A DNA stretch of 64,000 nt from Streptomyces sp. PCS3-D2 (GTDB taxonomy: Bacteria > Actinomycetota > Actinomycetes > Streptomycetales > Streptomycetaceae), in the NCBI RefSeq assembly GCF_000612545.2, contig NZ_CP097800.1, forward strand, positions 2,911,001 through 2,975,000. Reading direction: 5' to 3'. Numbering within the stretch: position 1 is the stretch's first letter; every line of letters starts with the position of its first letter. This document shows, in pieces, positions 17,360 to 25,952 of the stretch. A program made the position numbers and the translations under genes. The notes under the pieces are model-generated. The model ran no database searches. It was not told where the DNA came from and saw nothing but the letters and a program-made list of their open reading frames with translations.

Positions 17360-18471
17360 GCCGCGACCTCCTTCTCGGTCTTCATGGCGTGGCCCGCAGC
17401 CAGTTCCTCGCCGACCTTCTGCTGCTGGCGGCGGATGCCGTAGCGGCGGATCAGCTCGTAGGAGACGACCACCGCGATCACGATCAGGCCCTTCATGATC
17501 GTGCCGATCTCCCGGGCGTAGCCCTCCGTGTCGAGACCGGCGGACGCCTTGTCGATGAAGGCCATCAGGAGGGCGGCGAAGAAGATGCCCACGGGGCTGT
17601 TGCGGCCGAGCAGGGCGATGGTGATGCCGGTGAAACCGACACCCACGGGGAAGCCCAGGTTGTACGTGTGGGTCTCGCCCAGCAGCACCGGCATGCCGGA
17701 CAGGCCGGCCACGGCACCGGAGATGAGCATCGCAGTGACGATCATCTTCTTGGAGTCGACACCGGAGGCCGCGGCGGCGGACTCGCTCGCGCCGCTGGCC
17801 CGCAGGTCGAAGCCGAAGCGGGTGCGGTTGAGCACGAACCAGTAGACGACGCCGAGGGCGAAGGCGATGAAGGTGAAGCCGTAGATCTCACCCGAGTCGC
17901 CGAGGGAGAGGGCCGGGAACCAGCCGGACTGCGCGATCTCGCCGGTGGTGAGGTCGTTGGAGCCCTCGACCTGGACGCCGAGGTTCTTCGGCAGGATCAG
18001 CCAGGCGATGAGGCTGGTGGCGATGGCGTTGAGCATGATCGTCGAAACGACCTCGCTCACCCCGCGCTTGGCCTTGAGGACACCCGCGATTCCGGCCCAG
18101 AAGGCACCGGTCAGCATGGCGACGAGCACGATCAGCAGGATGTGCAGCGGGCCGGGCAGCGTGATGGCGGTGCCGACCAGTGCCGAGATCATCGCGGCGA
18201 GGCGGTACTGGCCGTCGACGCCGATGTTGAAGAGGTTCATCCGGAAGCCGATGGCGACGGCCAGGGCTGCCAGGTAGTACGTGCCGGCCTGGTTGACGAT
18301 GAGGATCTGGACGTCCTCGTAGCCACCGTTCTCGACCATGATGCGCAGCGGCTCGATCGGGTTGATGCCCGTCGCCGCCAGCACGATCATGGTCAGTACG
18401 AAGGCGCTGACCAGCGCGAGCAGGGGCCCGGCGATGGCGAGCAGCAGCCGGTCCTTGTCGAATTTCTTCAT
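17356..18471 (-). CDS. Nucleoside ABC transporter permease 1
   Basis: The protein has 371 residues, multi-spanning. It matches the first permease of YufP/NupP-type nucleoside importers: LLALVSAFVLTMIVLAATGI near the N-terminus, AVAIGFRMNLFNIGVDGQYR, KAKRGVSEVVSTIMLNAIAT and ASGASESAAAASGVDSKKM. The ATG overlaps the ATPase stop by 4 nt (ATGA), and the end overlaps the next permease by 4 nt. All subunits are therefore made from one message. Confidence 0.93.
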   Translation of the reverse strand: MKKFDKDRLLLAIAGPLLALVSAFVLTMIVLAATGINPIEPLRIMVENGGYEDVQILIVNQAGTYYLAALAVAIGFRMNLFNIGVDGQYRLAAMISALVGTAITLPGPLHILLIVLVAMLTGAFWAGIAGVLKAKRGVSEVVSTIMLNAIATSLIAWLILPKNLGVQVEGSNDLTTGEIAQSGWFPALSLGDSGEIYGFTFIAFALGVVYWFVLNRTRFGFDLRASGASESAAAASGVDSKKMIVTAMLISGAVAGLSGMPVLLGETHTYNLGFPVGVGFTGITIALLGRNSPVGIFFAALLMAFIDKASAGLDTEGYAREIGTIMKGLIVIAVVVSYELIRRYGIRRQQQKVGEELAAGHAMKTEKEVAA

Positions 18472-20129
18472 CGGGCCTCGTCCTCCGTCGTGTCACCGTC
18501 GGCAGCGGCGGAGTGGTTGTCGGTTGCTTCCAGGTGTCCCGAGGCGGCGCCCGTCATAGCGGTGCCGAGCTCCTCCGGGGTGACGGTCGCGGGGTCGGCG
18601 TCCGCGACCAGGCGGCCGCGGTAGATCACGCGAAGGGTGTCGGACAGGCCGATCAGCTCGTCGAGGTCGGCGGAGATCAGCAGTACGGCCAGGCCCTCGC
18701 GGCGGGCCTCGCGGATCGCGTCCCAGATCTGCGCCTGCGCGCCGACGTCCACACCGCGGGTGGGGTGGGCGGCGATGAGGAACTTCGGGTGGTGGCTCAT
18801 CTCGCGGCCGACGATCAGCTTCTGCTGGTTGCCGCCGGAGAGCGAGGCCGCGGTGACGTCAATGCCGGGGGTGCGCACGTCGTACTCGCGCACGATCCGC
18901 TCGGTGTCCTTGCGGGCCGCCTTCGGGTCGAGGATGCCCTTCTTGGAGTTGGGGGCCTCGGTGACATGGCCGAGGATGCGGTTCTCCCAGAGCGGGGACT
19001 CCAGCAGCAGGCCGTGCCGGTGGCGGTCCTCGGGGATGTAGCCGATGCCGCCCTCGCGGCGCTTGCGCACCGAGGTCTTGGTGATGTCCGCGCCGTCGAG
19101 GGTGATCACGCCCGTAGCGGGGTGGATCATGCCCATGAGGGCCTCGATCAGCTCCGTCTGGCCGTTGCCCTCGACACCGGCGATGCCGAGGATCTCGCCC
19201 TTGTGGATGGTGAGGCTGATGTCGTCGAGCAGCCGACGGCCGACCTCCGCGCCCTCGTGCACGTAGGAGTCCGTCGGCATGACGAAGCGCGCCGAGCCCT
19301 CGGGGGCGAGAGCGACGACTCCGGTCTCAAGGACAGTCAGGCCCTCGACCTGCAGCATCGGCGTCGTGGTCACCGTGGACTCGCGGGTCTCGGGCGACGG
19401 CAGCTCCGCACCGACCATCAGCTCGGCGAGCTGCTTGGGGGTGGCGGTCCTCGGGTCGGCGGTGCCGACCGTGGTGCCGCGCCGGATGACGGTGATGTCG
19501 TCGGCGACCTTCAGCACCTCGCCCAGCTTGTGCGAGATGAAGATGACGGTCAGGCCCTCGGACTTGAGCTCGCGCAGGTTGTCGAAGAGCGCGTCCACCT
19601 CCTGCGGCACGAGCACCGCGGTCGGCTCGTCGAGGATGAGGATCTTCGCGCCGCGGTAGAGGACCTTGAGGATCTCCACACGCTGGCGGTCGGCGACGCC
19701 GAGGTCCTCGACGAGGACGTCGGGGCGCACGCCGAGGCCGTACGCGTCCGAGATCTCCATGATCTTCTTACGGGCCTTGGCGCCGATGCCGTAGAGCTTC
19801 TCGCCGCCGAGAACGACGTTCTCCAGGACGGTGAGGTTGTCGGCGAGCATGAAGTGCTGGTGCACCATGCCGATGCCGCGGGCGATGGCATCGCCGGGCG
19901 TGTGGAAGGCGACCTGCTCCCCGTCGATGGCGATGGTGCCCTCGTCCGGCTTCTGCATGCCGTAGAGGATCTTCATCAGGGTCGACTTGCCGGCGCCGTT
20001 CTCACCGATCAGGGCATGGACCGTGCCCTTGCGGACGGTGATCGCGATGTCCTTGTTGGCGACGACGCCGGGGAAGCGCTTGGTGATGCCGTGCAGTTCT
20101 ACGGCGGGGGGCGGGCTGGACGCGTTGAT
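18468..20129 (-). CDS. Nucleoside ABC transporter ATP-binding protein (double ABC); start codon probably ATC
   Basis: The protein has 553 residues. It has two ABC domains like YufO/RbsA. The first has Walker A GENGAGKSTLMKILYG, and LILDEPTAVLVPQE. The second has the degenerate P-loop GVEGNGQTELIEAL, the signature LSGGNQQKLIVGREM and HPTRGVDVGAQAQ. No ATG, GTG or TTG is in frame near the expected N-terminus. AAGGAG (20138-20143) sits exactly 8 nt before ATC at 20129, and GTC is 5 nt away. The next in-frame GTG (20267) would place the operator palindrome inside the gene and add an unnatural Pro/Cys-rich leader. A base error nearby is the main alternative. Confidence 0.9.
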   Translation of the reverse strand: MNASSPPPAVELHGITKRFPGVVANKDIAITVRKGTVHALIGENGAGKSTLMKILYGMQKPDEGTIAIDGEQVAFHTPGDAIARGIGMVHQHFMLADNLTVLENVVLGGEKLYGIGAKARKKIMEISDAYGLGVRPDVLVEDLGVADRQRVEILKVLYRGAKILILDEPTAVLVPQEVDALFDNLRELKSEGLTVIFISHKLGEVLKVADDITVIRRGTTVGTADPRTATPKQLAELMVGAELPSPETRESTVTTTPMLQVEGLTVLETGVVALAPEGSARFVMPTDSYVHEGAEVGRRLLDDISLTIHKGEILGIAGVEGNGQTELIEALMGMIHPATGVITLDGADITKTSVRKRREGGIGYIPEDRHRHGLLLESPLWENRILGHVTEAPNSKKGILDPKAARKDTERIVREYDVRTPGIDVTAASLSGGNQQKLIVGREMSHHPKFLIAAHPTRGVDVGAQAQIWDAIREARREGLAVLLISADLDELIGLSDTLRVIYRGRLVADADPATVTPEELGTAMTGAASGHLEATDNHSAAADGDTTEDEAR

Positions 20130-20209
20130 GACGCACTCTCCTTGGCGCGAAAGGAGCGGAAGGCAGGGAGGACAGGGCGGGGAGTGAAAGTATCGCGTCC
20201 ACGATGCTT

Positions 20210-20221
20210 CTACGCGCGTAG
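20210..20221. promoter_or_regulatory. Nucleoside-regulon palindrome before the ABC operon
   Basis: A perfect CTACGCGCGTAG, about 80 bp upstream of the ATPase ribosome-binding site. It probably controls the ATPase-permease-permease-cdd message. Confidence 0.75.
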
Positions 20222-20293
20222 CACTGTCGGAAGTGAAAACTCGCGGCCACAAAGGCTGCTTGGTCACAGACTAGTGATCACAGAATGAGGCTC

Positions 20294-20330
20294 GGGGCCC
20301 GGGAGCGACATCGATCGCTTCCCGGGCCCC
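20294..20330. terminator. Terminator after the BMP lipoprotein gene
   Basis: GGGGCCCGGGA (from 20294) pairs with TCCCGGGCCCC (to 20330), with a further GCGA/TCGC pairing inside and one bulged T. It lies 32 bp past the lipoprotein stop and separates it from the ABC operon. Confidence 0.7.
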
Positions 20331-20361
20331 GGAGACCCAGGACTACATGTCGCAGACTGCC

Positions 20362-21420
20362 TTACGGGGCGGTCTTGACAGTGATCTTGTTGGCGATGAT
20401 GTCGGCCTTGGCCTTCTCCACCGCGGCGATGAGGTCGGTCATCTCCTTGTACTTCGGGTTGGAGTCGGCCAGGCCGACGCCGTCCTTGTCCAGACCGTAG
20501 CGGATCTCACCGGTGGTGGGCTTGCCGTCCTCGACCGACTTGATCAGGTTGAAGACGGAGTCCGAGACGTCCTTGGTGACCGAGGTCAGGATCGAGTCCT
20601 TGTACTTCGCCAGGCCGGCCTGGTTGTACTGGTCGGAGTCGACACCGATGGCCCACTTGCCCTTGGCGGACGCGGCCTCGATGGCACCGGAACCGGCGAG
20701 ACCGGCGGCGGCGTAGATCACGTCGGCGCCCGCGTCGAGCTGGCCCTGCGCGGCGGCCTTGCCCAGGTCGGGCTTGGCGAAGCCGTCGAAGTTCGGCGGC
20801 TGGGTCAGGTACGCGGAGAGCACCTTGGCGTTCGGGTTGGTCTCCTTGACGCCCTGGGTGAAGCCCGCCTCGAACTTCTTGATCAGCGGGACCTCGACAC
20901 CGCCGATGAAGCCGACCGTGCCGGTCTTGGACGCCTTGGCGGCGGCGACGCCGGCCAGGTAGGAGCCCTGCTCCTCGTTGAAGACCAGGTTGGCGATGTT
21001 CGGGCCGGTCACCGAGGTGTCGTCGATGATGCCGAACGTGGTGTTCGGGAACTTCGGCGCGACCTTCTTGATGGCCGGGGCGTAGGCGAAGCCGACACCG
21101 ATGACCGGGTTGTTGCCCTTGCGGGCCAGCTCGGTGAGGCGCTGGACCTTGTCGGCCTCGCCCTCGCCGTCGGTGGGCTCCGCCTCGGCGCCCTTGATCT
21201 TGAGGTCCGTCTCGGCCTTCTTCAGGCCGGCGTAGGCGGCGTCGTTGAACGACTGGTCGCCGCGGCCACCGATGTCGTACGCGATGGCTGCGGACTTCTG
21301 ACCACCCGACTCCGAGGGGGAGGCGGCGTCAGAGGACTTCTTACCGCCACAGGCGGTGGCCGAGAGGGCCAGCGCCGCGGACGCGATGCCCACGGTGGCG
21401 ATCCTGGTGATCCGGCGCAA
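20362..21420 (-). CDS. BMP family nucleoside-binding lipoprotein
   Basis: The protein has 352 residues. The signal peptide ends in the lipobox SATAC, then GGKKSSDAASPSESGG. The mature domain begins AIAYDIGGRGDQSFNDAAYA, the signature of BmpA/Med-type nucleoside-binding proteins. It continues with TFGIIDDTSVTGPNIANLVF, EEQGSYLAGVAAAKASKTG and VDSDQYNQAGLAKYKDSILT. It captures nucleosides outside the cell for the ABC importer encoded downstream. A terminator follows it, and it has its own operator, so it can be expressed in excess over the membrane complex. Confidence 0.95.
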   Translation of the reverse strand: MRRITRIATVGIASAALALSATACGGKKSSDAASPSESGGQKSAAIAYDIGGRGDQSFNDAAYAGLKKAETDLKIKGAEAEPTDGEGEADKVQRLTELARKGNNPVIGVGFAYAPAIKKVAPKFPNTTFGIIDDTSVTGPNIANLVFNEEQGSYLAGVAAAKASKTGTVGFIGGVEVPLIKKFEAGFTQGVKETNPNAKVLSAYLTQPPNFDGFAKPDLGKAAAQGQLDAGADVIYAAAGLAGSGAIEAASAKGKWAIGVDSDQYNQAGLAKYKDSILTSVTKDVSDSVFNLIKSVEDGKPTTGEIRYGLDKDGVGLADSNPKYKEMTDLIAAVEKAKADIIANKITVKTAP

Positions 21421-21481
21421 GGGGAGGCTCCTTCAAAACCTGACCGAAGCGCCACGACCGGCGCTGGTTTCGCGGCGATCG

Positions 21482-21493
21482 TAACGCGCGTAG
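21482..21493. promoter_or_regulatory. Degenerate nucleoside-regulon palindrome before the BMP gene
   Basis: TAACGCGCGTAG matches CTACGCGCGTAG at 10 of 12 positions, with one half intact. It lies about 60 bp before the lipoprotein start. Confidence 0.5.
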
Positions 21494-21649
21494 ATGTCAG
21501 TTAAAGGCCCGTTCATGAGTCGTTATCGGATCGTCGCGAACCGGACAGTGACCGATCGGTAACTGCCAACGCGTCCAGCCCTTGTGTACCAAGGGCCGGA
21601 CGCGTCCGACGCGCGGCTCACCGGTGAGGTAAGGAAAGCGGCCCGATCG

Positions 21650-22906
21650 CTACCTGGAAGGCGGCGTGCGGCGCCCGTCGATCAAGGCGGCGGCGGTGAA
21701 GAACTCGACGCCGACGGCGATGGCGTCTTCGTCCACGTCGAAGTCCCCCCGGTGCAGATCGCGCTTGGCGGTGTCACCGGGAGCACGCACCCCCAGGCGG
21801 GCCATGGCGCCCGGAACGTGCTCCAGGTACCAGGAGAAGTCCTCGCCGCCCAGGCTCTGCTCGGTGTCCTCGACCGACTCGGCGCCGTGGCGGGCCCCCA
21901 TCGCCTCGCGCAGCAGTTCGGTGACCACCGGGTCGTTGACCACGGGCGGCACCCCGCGCACGTGGTTGATCTCGAACTTGGCCCCGTGCATGGTGGCGAT
22001 CTCGTCGATCGCCGCGTGGATCATGTCGGGCGCCTCGTGCCAGGCCGCCAGGTCCAGGCACCGCACGGTTCCGGACAGCTCGGCGTGCATCGGGATCACG
22101 TTGCAGGCGTGCCCGGCCTCGATCCGGCCCCAGGTGACCGACATGCCCGAGCGGGCGTCCATCCGGCGGGCGAGCAGGGCGGGCGCGTCGACGGCCACCC
22201 GGGCGGCGGCGGTGACCAGGTCGGTGGTCAGGTGCGGCCGGGCGGTGTGCCCGCCGGAGCCGGTGAGGCTGACCTCCAGCCGGTCGCAGGCGGACGTGAT
22301 GGGGCCGCTACGCAGTCCGATCCTGCCGGCGTCGACCCGGGGGTCACAGTGCACCGCGATGATCCGGCCCACGCCGTCCAGCACCCCGGAGCCGATGGCG
22401 TCGGTGGCTCCGCCGGGAAGCACCTCCTCGGCGGGCTGGAAGAGCAGGCGCACCGGCCGCGGCAGGAGCCCCTGCCGGTCGAGCTCGGCCAGGACCAGGC
22501 CGGCCCCGAGGACGACGGTGGTGTGCACGTCATGGCCGCAGGCGTGGGCGCGGTCCGGGAAGGTCGAGCGGTACGGGACGTGCGTCTTGGCGTCCGGAAT
22601 GGGGAGGGCGTCGATGTCCGCGCGCAGGGCCAGCATCGGCCGGCCCCCGTCCCAGGTGCCCACGTCACAGATCAGGCCGGTACCGGACTTCAGGACCCGT
22701 GGTCGCAGGCCGGCTTCCTCAAGCCTGGCCTTGATCGCCGCGGTGGTGCGGAATTCCTGGTGTCCGAGCTCCGGGTGCATGTGCAAGTCCCGGCGGAAGG
22801 AGATCAGTTCGGTGCGCAGGTGGTCCGGAAGTTTGCCGGGCAGCTCGGGCCGGTCGGACGCGACGGGCTGGAGGGTCTGGGACTCGCGGGACATCAACTG
22901 GTTCAC
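21650..22906 (-). CDS. M20 family metallopeptidase / amidohydrolase
   Basis: The protein has 418 residues. M20D motifs are visible: FRRDLHMHPELGHQEFRTTA, LALRADIDALPIPDA, HACGHDVHTTVVLGAG, LLFQPAEEVLPGGATDAIGS and SGGHTARPH (dimerisation region). The metal ligands Cys/His of ACGHDVH, Glu-Glu of PAEE and a late His (DLHRGDF region) are in place. The family hydrolyses N-acyl amino acids or similar amides; the substrate is not clear here. GTG 22906 is used, and ATG 22894 is equally possible. It is not obviously linked to its neighbours. Confidence 0.9.
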   Translation of the reverse strand: MNQLMSRESQTLQPVASDRPELPGKLPDHLRTELISFRRDLHMHPELGHQEFRTTAAIKARLEEAGLRPRVLKSGTGLICDVGTWDGGRPMLALRADIDALPIPDAKTHVPYRSTFPDRAHACGHDVHTTVVLGAGLVLAELDRQGLLPRPVRLLFQPAEEVLPGGATDAIGSGVLDGVGRIIAVHCDPRVDAGRIGLRSGPITSACDRLEVSLTGSGGHTARPHLTTDLVTAAARVAVDAPALLARRMDARSGMSVTWGRIEAGHACNVIPMHAELSGTVRCLDLAAWHEAPDMIHAAIDEIATMHGAKFEINHVRGVPPVVNDPVVTELLREAMGARHGAESVEDTEQSLGGEDFSWYLEHVPGAMARLGVRAPGDTAKRDLHRGDFDVDEDAIAVGVEFFTAAALIDGRRTPPSR

Positions 22907-23031
22907 CCGTTGAAGGGTAGGCCCACGGATGGCTCAACTGACCGGGGATCACGAAAAGTTCATGCCGTTAGGGGAAAGAAACCCAGCCTCTGGACGCATG
23001 ACCGGGTGGACGCAGGGGTAAACTCGCGCGC

Positions 23032-24210
23032 TCATCCGGCCGTGGGCGCCGCCTGGGCAGGGAGTCTGTGCACATCACGAGCGGTGTCGGTGACCCCCGC
23101 GAGGAAGCTCTTCGCGCGGGGGGACGCGGACCCGGTGAGCCAGGCCGGGTCCACATCGCATACGGCGACGGTGACCCCGGTACCGGTCAGGGCGTACGGC
23201 AGGGTGTGGACGACGGTGGACGGAAAACTCAGGATCGTCCGGCCGACGGGACCCCGACGCGCGATCAGTTCCAGCGGCAGGTCCGGGCGTACGATCTCCA
23301 GCCCGGTCGCCCGGCTCAGGGCGCGCAGCTTCTCCGGGGACTCGCGGCGGTGCGCGAAGTAGCGGGTGGCTCCGTGCTCCAGGGCGAGGGAGCGGACCGC
23401 GCCCTGGTACCGGTCCGGGTCGACGACGCCGGTCTCCACCAGCGAGGTACCGACCAGGTCGGTGCCCTGGGTCAGGCGGGGCGGGCCGAAGCGGGCGCGG
23501 GTCCAGGCGAAGTCGTTGGCCCGCAGGGTCATCCCGCCGTGCGGGTCGACCGGCATCGAGGTGAACACCTCGACGCGGCGGGCCGTCCCCTCCGCGGCGA
23601 CCCCGTCCGGGACGAAGCGGCGGCGCGCGGCCGCCGAGACGGGAGCGTACGCCAACGCGCGGACCCGGCCGGGCAGCCCTCCGCCGCCGACCCGGTGCCA
23701 GCGGACGAGGCGTTCGCCGCGGGCGGTCTGGGCGACGAACTCCATGGTGGCGGTGCCGTCGTCGACCACGACGAGCTCCTCGGCGCGCACCAGGGTGAGC
23801 AGGAGCTGGACGTAGCGCGAGAAGGGGTCGCCGACGACGACGGTGCGCGCCGCGCGGACGTCGCGCGCCAGTGCGACGAGCGCCTTCACCGGTGCGAGCC
23901 GGCTGCCGCGCGCCTCCTGCCACTGCACCTCGCACCCTTCGTCCCGGGCCAACGACGCCATCCGGCGCAGCTGGCCCCGGGACATGGGGTCGGTGGGGGG
24001 CAGCACGACGATCCGGACGGGCCGGAGCGTGCCCGCCGGCCGCGGGACGGGCTCCGGACCCGCTCCCGGTCCGGCGGGGCGCCGCCCGCGCTGGCCCGGA
24101 AGACCGTCCAGCCTTCTGCCGGGGTCGGCGCGCGCGTACGCCCACTCCAGCACGTTGAGCAGTTGGACCGGGCTCTCGACGAACGCCAGGGTGGCGGCGG
24201 AGGTGCTCAC
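23032..24210 (-). CDS. GT52/polysialyltransferase-like glycosyltransferase
   Basis: The protein has 392 residues. GTG 24210 has AAGGAG 5 nt upstream. The start LAFVESPVQLLNVLEWAYA resembles the opening T/S-P-x-Q-L-x-N of bacterial sialyltransferases of families GT52 and polyST. Later pieces include VVVGDPFSRYVQLLLTLVRA, EELVVVDDGTATMEFV, YFAHRRESPEKLRAL and the final ILSFPSTVVHTLPYAL, a nucleotide-sugar-site-like S-P-S/S-T-x-x-H-x-L-P. It sits 46 bp after the NeuB-coding end and would be the natural acceptor enzyme for CMP-nonulosonate. Activity is inferred from context and distant resemblance. Confidence 0.7.
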   Translation of the reverse strand: MSTSAATLAFVESPVQLLNVLEWAYARADPGRRLDGLPGQRGRRPAGPGAGPEPVPRPAGTLRPVRIVVLPPTDPMSRGQLRRMASLARDEGCEVQWQEARGSRLAPVKALVALARDVRAARTVVVGDPFSRYVQLLLTLVRAEELVVVDDGTATMEFVAQTARGERLVRWHRVGGGGLPGRVRALAYAPVSAAARRRFVPDGVAAEGTARRVEVFTSMPVDPHGGMTLRANDFAWTRARFGPPRLTQGTDLVGTSLVETGVVDPDRYQGAVRSLALEHGATRYFAHRRESPEKLRALSRATGLEIVRPDLPLELIARRGPVGRTILSFPSTVVHTLPYALTGTGVTVAVCDVDPAWLTGSASPRAKSFLAGVTDTARDVHRLPAQAAPTAG

Positions 24211-24254
24211 ACGTACTCCTTCTCCGGGGGCAGGCGGGACCTTCGCGACACGCC

Positions 24255-25952
24255 CTAGACGGCCGCCAGCTCGCCGGGGACGCGGCGGAGCTTCTTCATG
24301 GGGCCCAGCTCGGATGCGTAGACCCGCTTGATCCCGTCCCCGAGGGCGGTCTCGATGGTGCGGATGTCGCGGACGAGGCGGGCCAGGCCGCCGGGCTCGA
24401 CGGAGGCGGCCTGGTCGGAGCCCCACATCGCGCGGTCGAGGGTGATGTGGCGCTCGACGAAGGTGGCGCCGAGGGCGACGGCGGCCAGGGTGGTCTGCAG
24501 GCCCGTCTCGTGGCCGGAGTAGCCGATCGGAACGTTGGGGTACTCCTCGCGCAGGGTGTCGATGACCCGCAGGTTGAGCTCCTCGGCCTTGGCCGGGTAT
24601 GTCGAAGTGGCGTGACAGAGAAGGATGTTGGCGCTGCCGAGCACCTCGACCGCGTGGCGGATCTGGCGCGGGGTGGACATGCCGGTGGACAGCACGACGG
24701 TGCGGCCGGTGGCACGCAGGGCGCGCAGCAGCTCGTCGTCCGTGAGGGAGGCGGAGGCCACCTTGTGGGCGGGGACGTCGAACTTCTCCAGGAAGGCGAC
24801 GGCTTCGGTGTCCCACGGGGAGGCGAACCAGTCGATGCCGCGCCTGGCGCAGTGCTCGTCGATGGCGCGGTACTCGTCCTCGCCGAACTCGACCCGGTGG
24901 CGGTAGTCGATGTAGGTCATCCGGCCCCAGGGGGTGTCGCGCTCGATGTCCCACTGGTCGCGCGGGGTGCAGATCTCCGGGGTGCGCTTCTGGAACTTCA
25001 CGGCGTCGCAGCCGGCCTCGGCGGCGGCGTCGATGAGGGCGAAGGCGTTGCCGAGGTCGCCGTTGTGGTTGATGCCGATCTCGCCGACGACGTAGACGGG
25101 CCGGCCGGGGCCCGCGGTGCGGGCCCCGAAGGTGCGCAGGCGGGGGTCGGGCGTGGAGGTCATGGCAGGGGGCGTCCTTCGGTGCGGGGGCGTTCGGGGT
25201 GTGGGCTGCGGGTCGGGGTGTGGGGCCGGTCGCGCGTCGGGCCGCGGCTCTGCGGATGCGCCGCCGGGGCGCGGGTCGAGCAGCGGGGCGAGCAGCCGGG
25301 CGCGGGCGAGGTCGTGCGGGTCGTCGATCTCCAGGACCCGGGCGGGGTCGGTGGGTACCGGCACGGTGCGGCCGAAGAAGCGGTGGCGGGCGGTGCGGAA
25401 GCCGGCGGCGTCCATGGCGTAGGCCGCACCGGTCTCCAGCAGGTCCTGCGGCCGGTCCTGGCGGCGGGGCCGGCTGGACGGGTCGTGGTTGACCCCGGTC
25501 CCCGAGCCGTCGGGGGCGTCCCGCCAGAGGAAGCCGTGGAAGGGGGCCACGGTCATGGCCGAGTCGGCCGCCCCGGAGGCGACGGCCACGGCGACCGACT
25601 CGACGTCCGAGGTCGCGAGGAACGGGCTGGTGCACTGGACGAGGAGGACCACGTCCACGGTGAGCGAGTGCAGTTCCTCGAAGGCGGACAGGGCGTGCAG
25701 GACGGCGGCCTCGCTGCTCGCGGTGTCGCCGGAGATCGCGGTCGGGCGGGCGATCACGTCGGCGCCGGCGGCGCGGGCGGCCCGGGCGACGGCCTCGGAG
25801 TCGGTGGAGACCACGACGTCGGTGACGGTCGGCGCGGCCCGGCAGGCCAGGACGGCACGGGCGACGAGCGGGATGCCGGCGACCTCGGCGAGATTCTTGC
25901 CGGGGACTCCCTTGGAGCCCCCGCGGGCGGGGATGACGGCGAGGACCCTCAC
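24255..25952 (-). CDS. Fused CMP-nonulosonate synthetase (NeuA) and nonulosonate synthase (NeuB)
   Basis: One open frame of 565 residues carries both enzymes. Residues 1 to about 225 are NeuA: IPARGGSKGVPGKNLAEVAG, VSTDSEAVARAARAAGADVI, LLVQCTSPFL and LETGAAYAMD. A linker rich in Pro and Arg spans about 230-265. NeuB follows: VYVVGEIGINHNGDLGNAF, AGCDAVKFQKRTPEICTPRD, VASASLTDDELL, VLSTGMSTPRQI and GYSGHETG. No stop separates them. ATG 25163, with AAGGA 11 nt before, could also start free NeuB. NeuB ends soon after the barrel and lacks the usual C-terminal SAF domain. The start GTG overlaps the upstream stop (GTGA). Confidence 0.85.
   Translation of the reverse strand: MRVLAVIPARGGSKGVPGKNLAEVAGIPLVARAVLACRAAPTVTDVVVSTDSEAVARAARAAGADVIARPTAISGDTASSEAAVLHALSAFEELHSLTVDVVLLVQCTSPFLATSDVESVAVAVASGAADSAMTVAPFHGFLWRDAPDGSGTGVNHDPSSRPRRQDRPQDLLETGAAYAMDAAGFRTARHRFFGRTVPVPTDPARVLEIDDPHDLARARLLAPLLDPRPGGASAEPRPDARPAPHPDPQPTPRTPPHRRTPPAMTSTPDPRLRTFGARTAGPGRPVYVVGEIGINHNGDLGNAFALIDAAAEAGCDAVKFQKRTPEICTPRDQWDIERDTPWGRMTYIDYRHRVEFGEDEYRAIDEHCARRGIDWFASPWDTEAVAFLEKFDVPAHKVASASLTDDELLRALRATGRTVVLSTGMSTPRQIRHAVEVLGSANILLCHATSTYPAKAEELNLRVIDTLREEYPNVPIGYSGHETGLQTTLAAVALGATFVERHITLDRAMWGSDQAASVEPGGLARLVRDIRTIETALGDGIKRVYASELGPMKKLRRVPGELAAV

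Noticed and set aside
22907-23031. Promoter or small gene between the amidohydrolase and the glycosyltransferase
   Set aside because: 125 bp with no clear -35/-10 pair or open frame with a ribosome-binding site.
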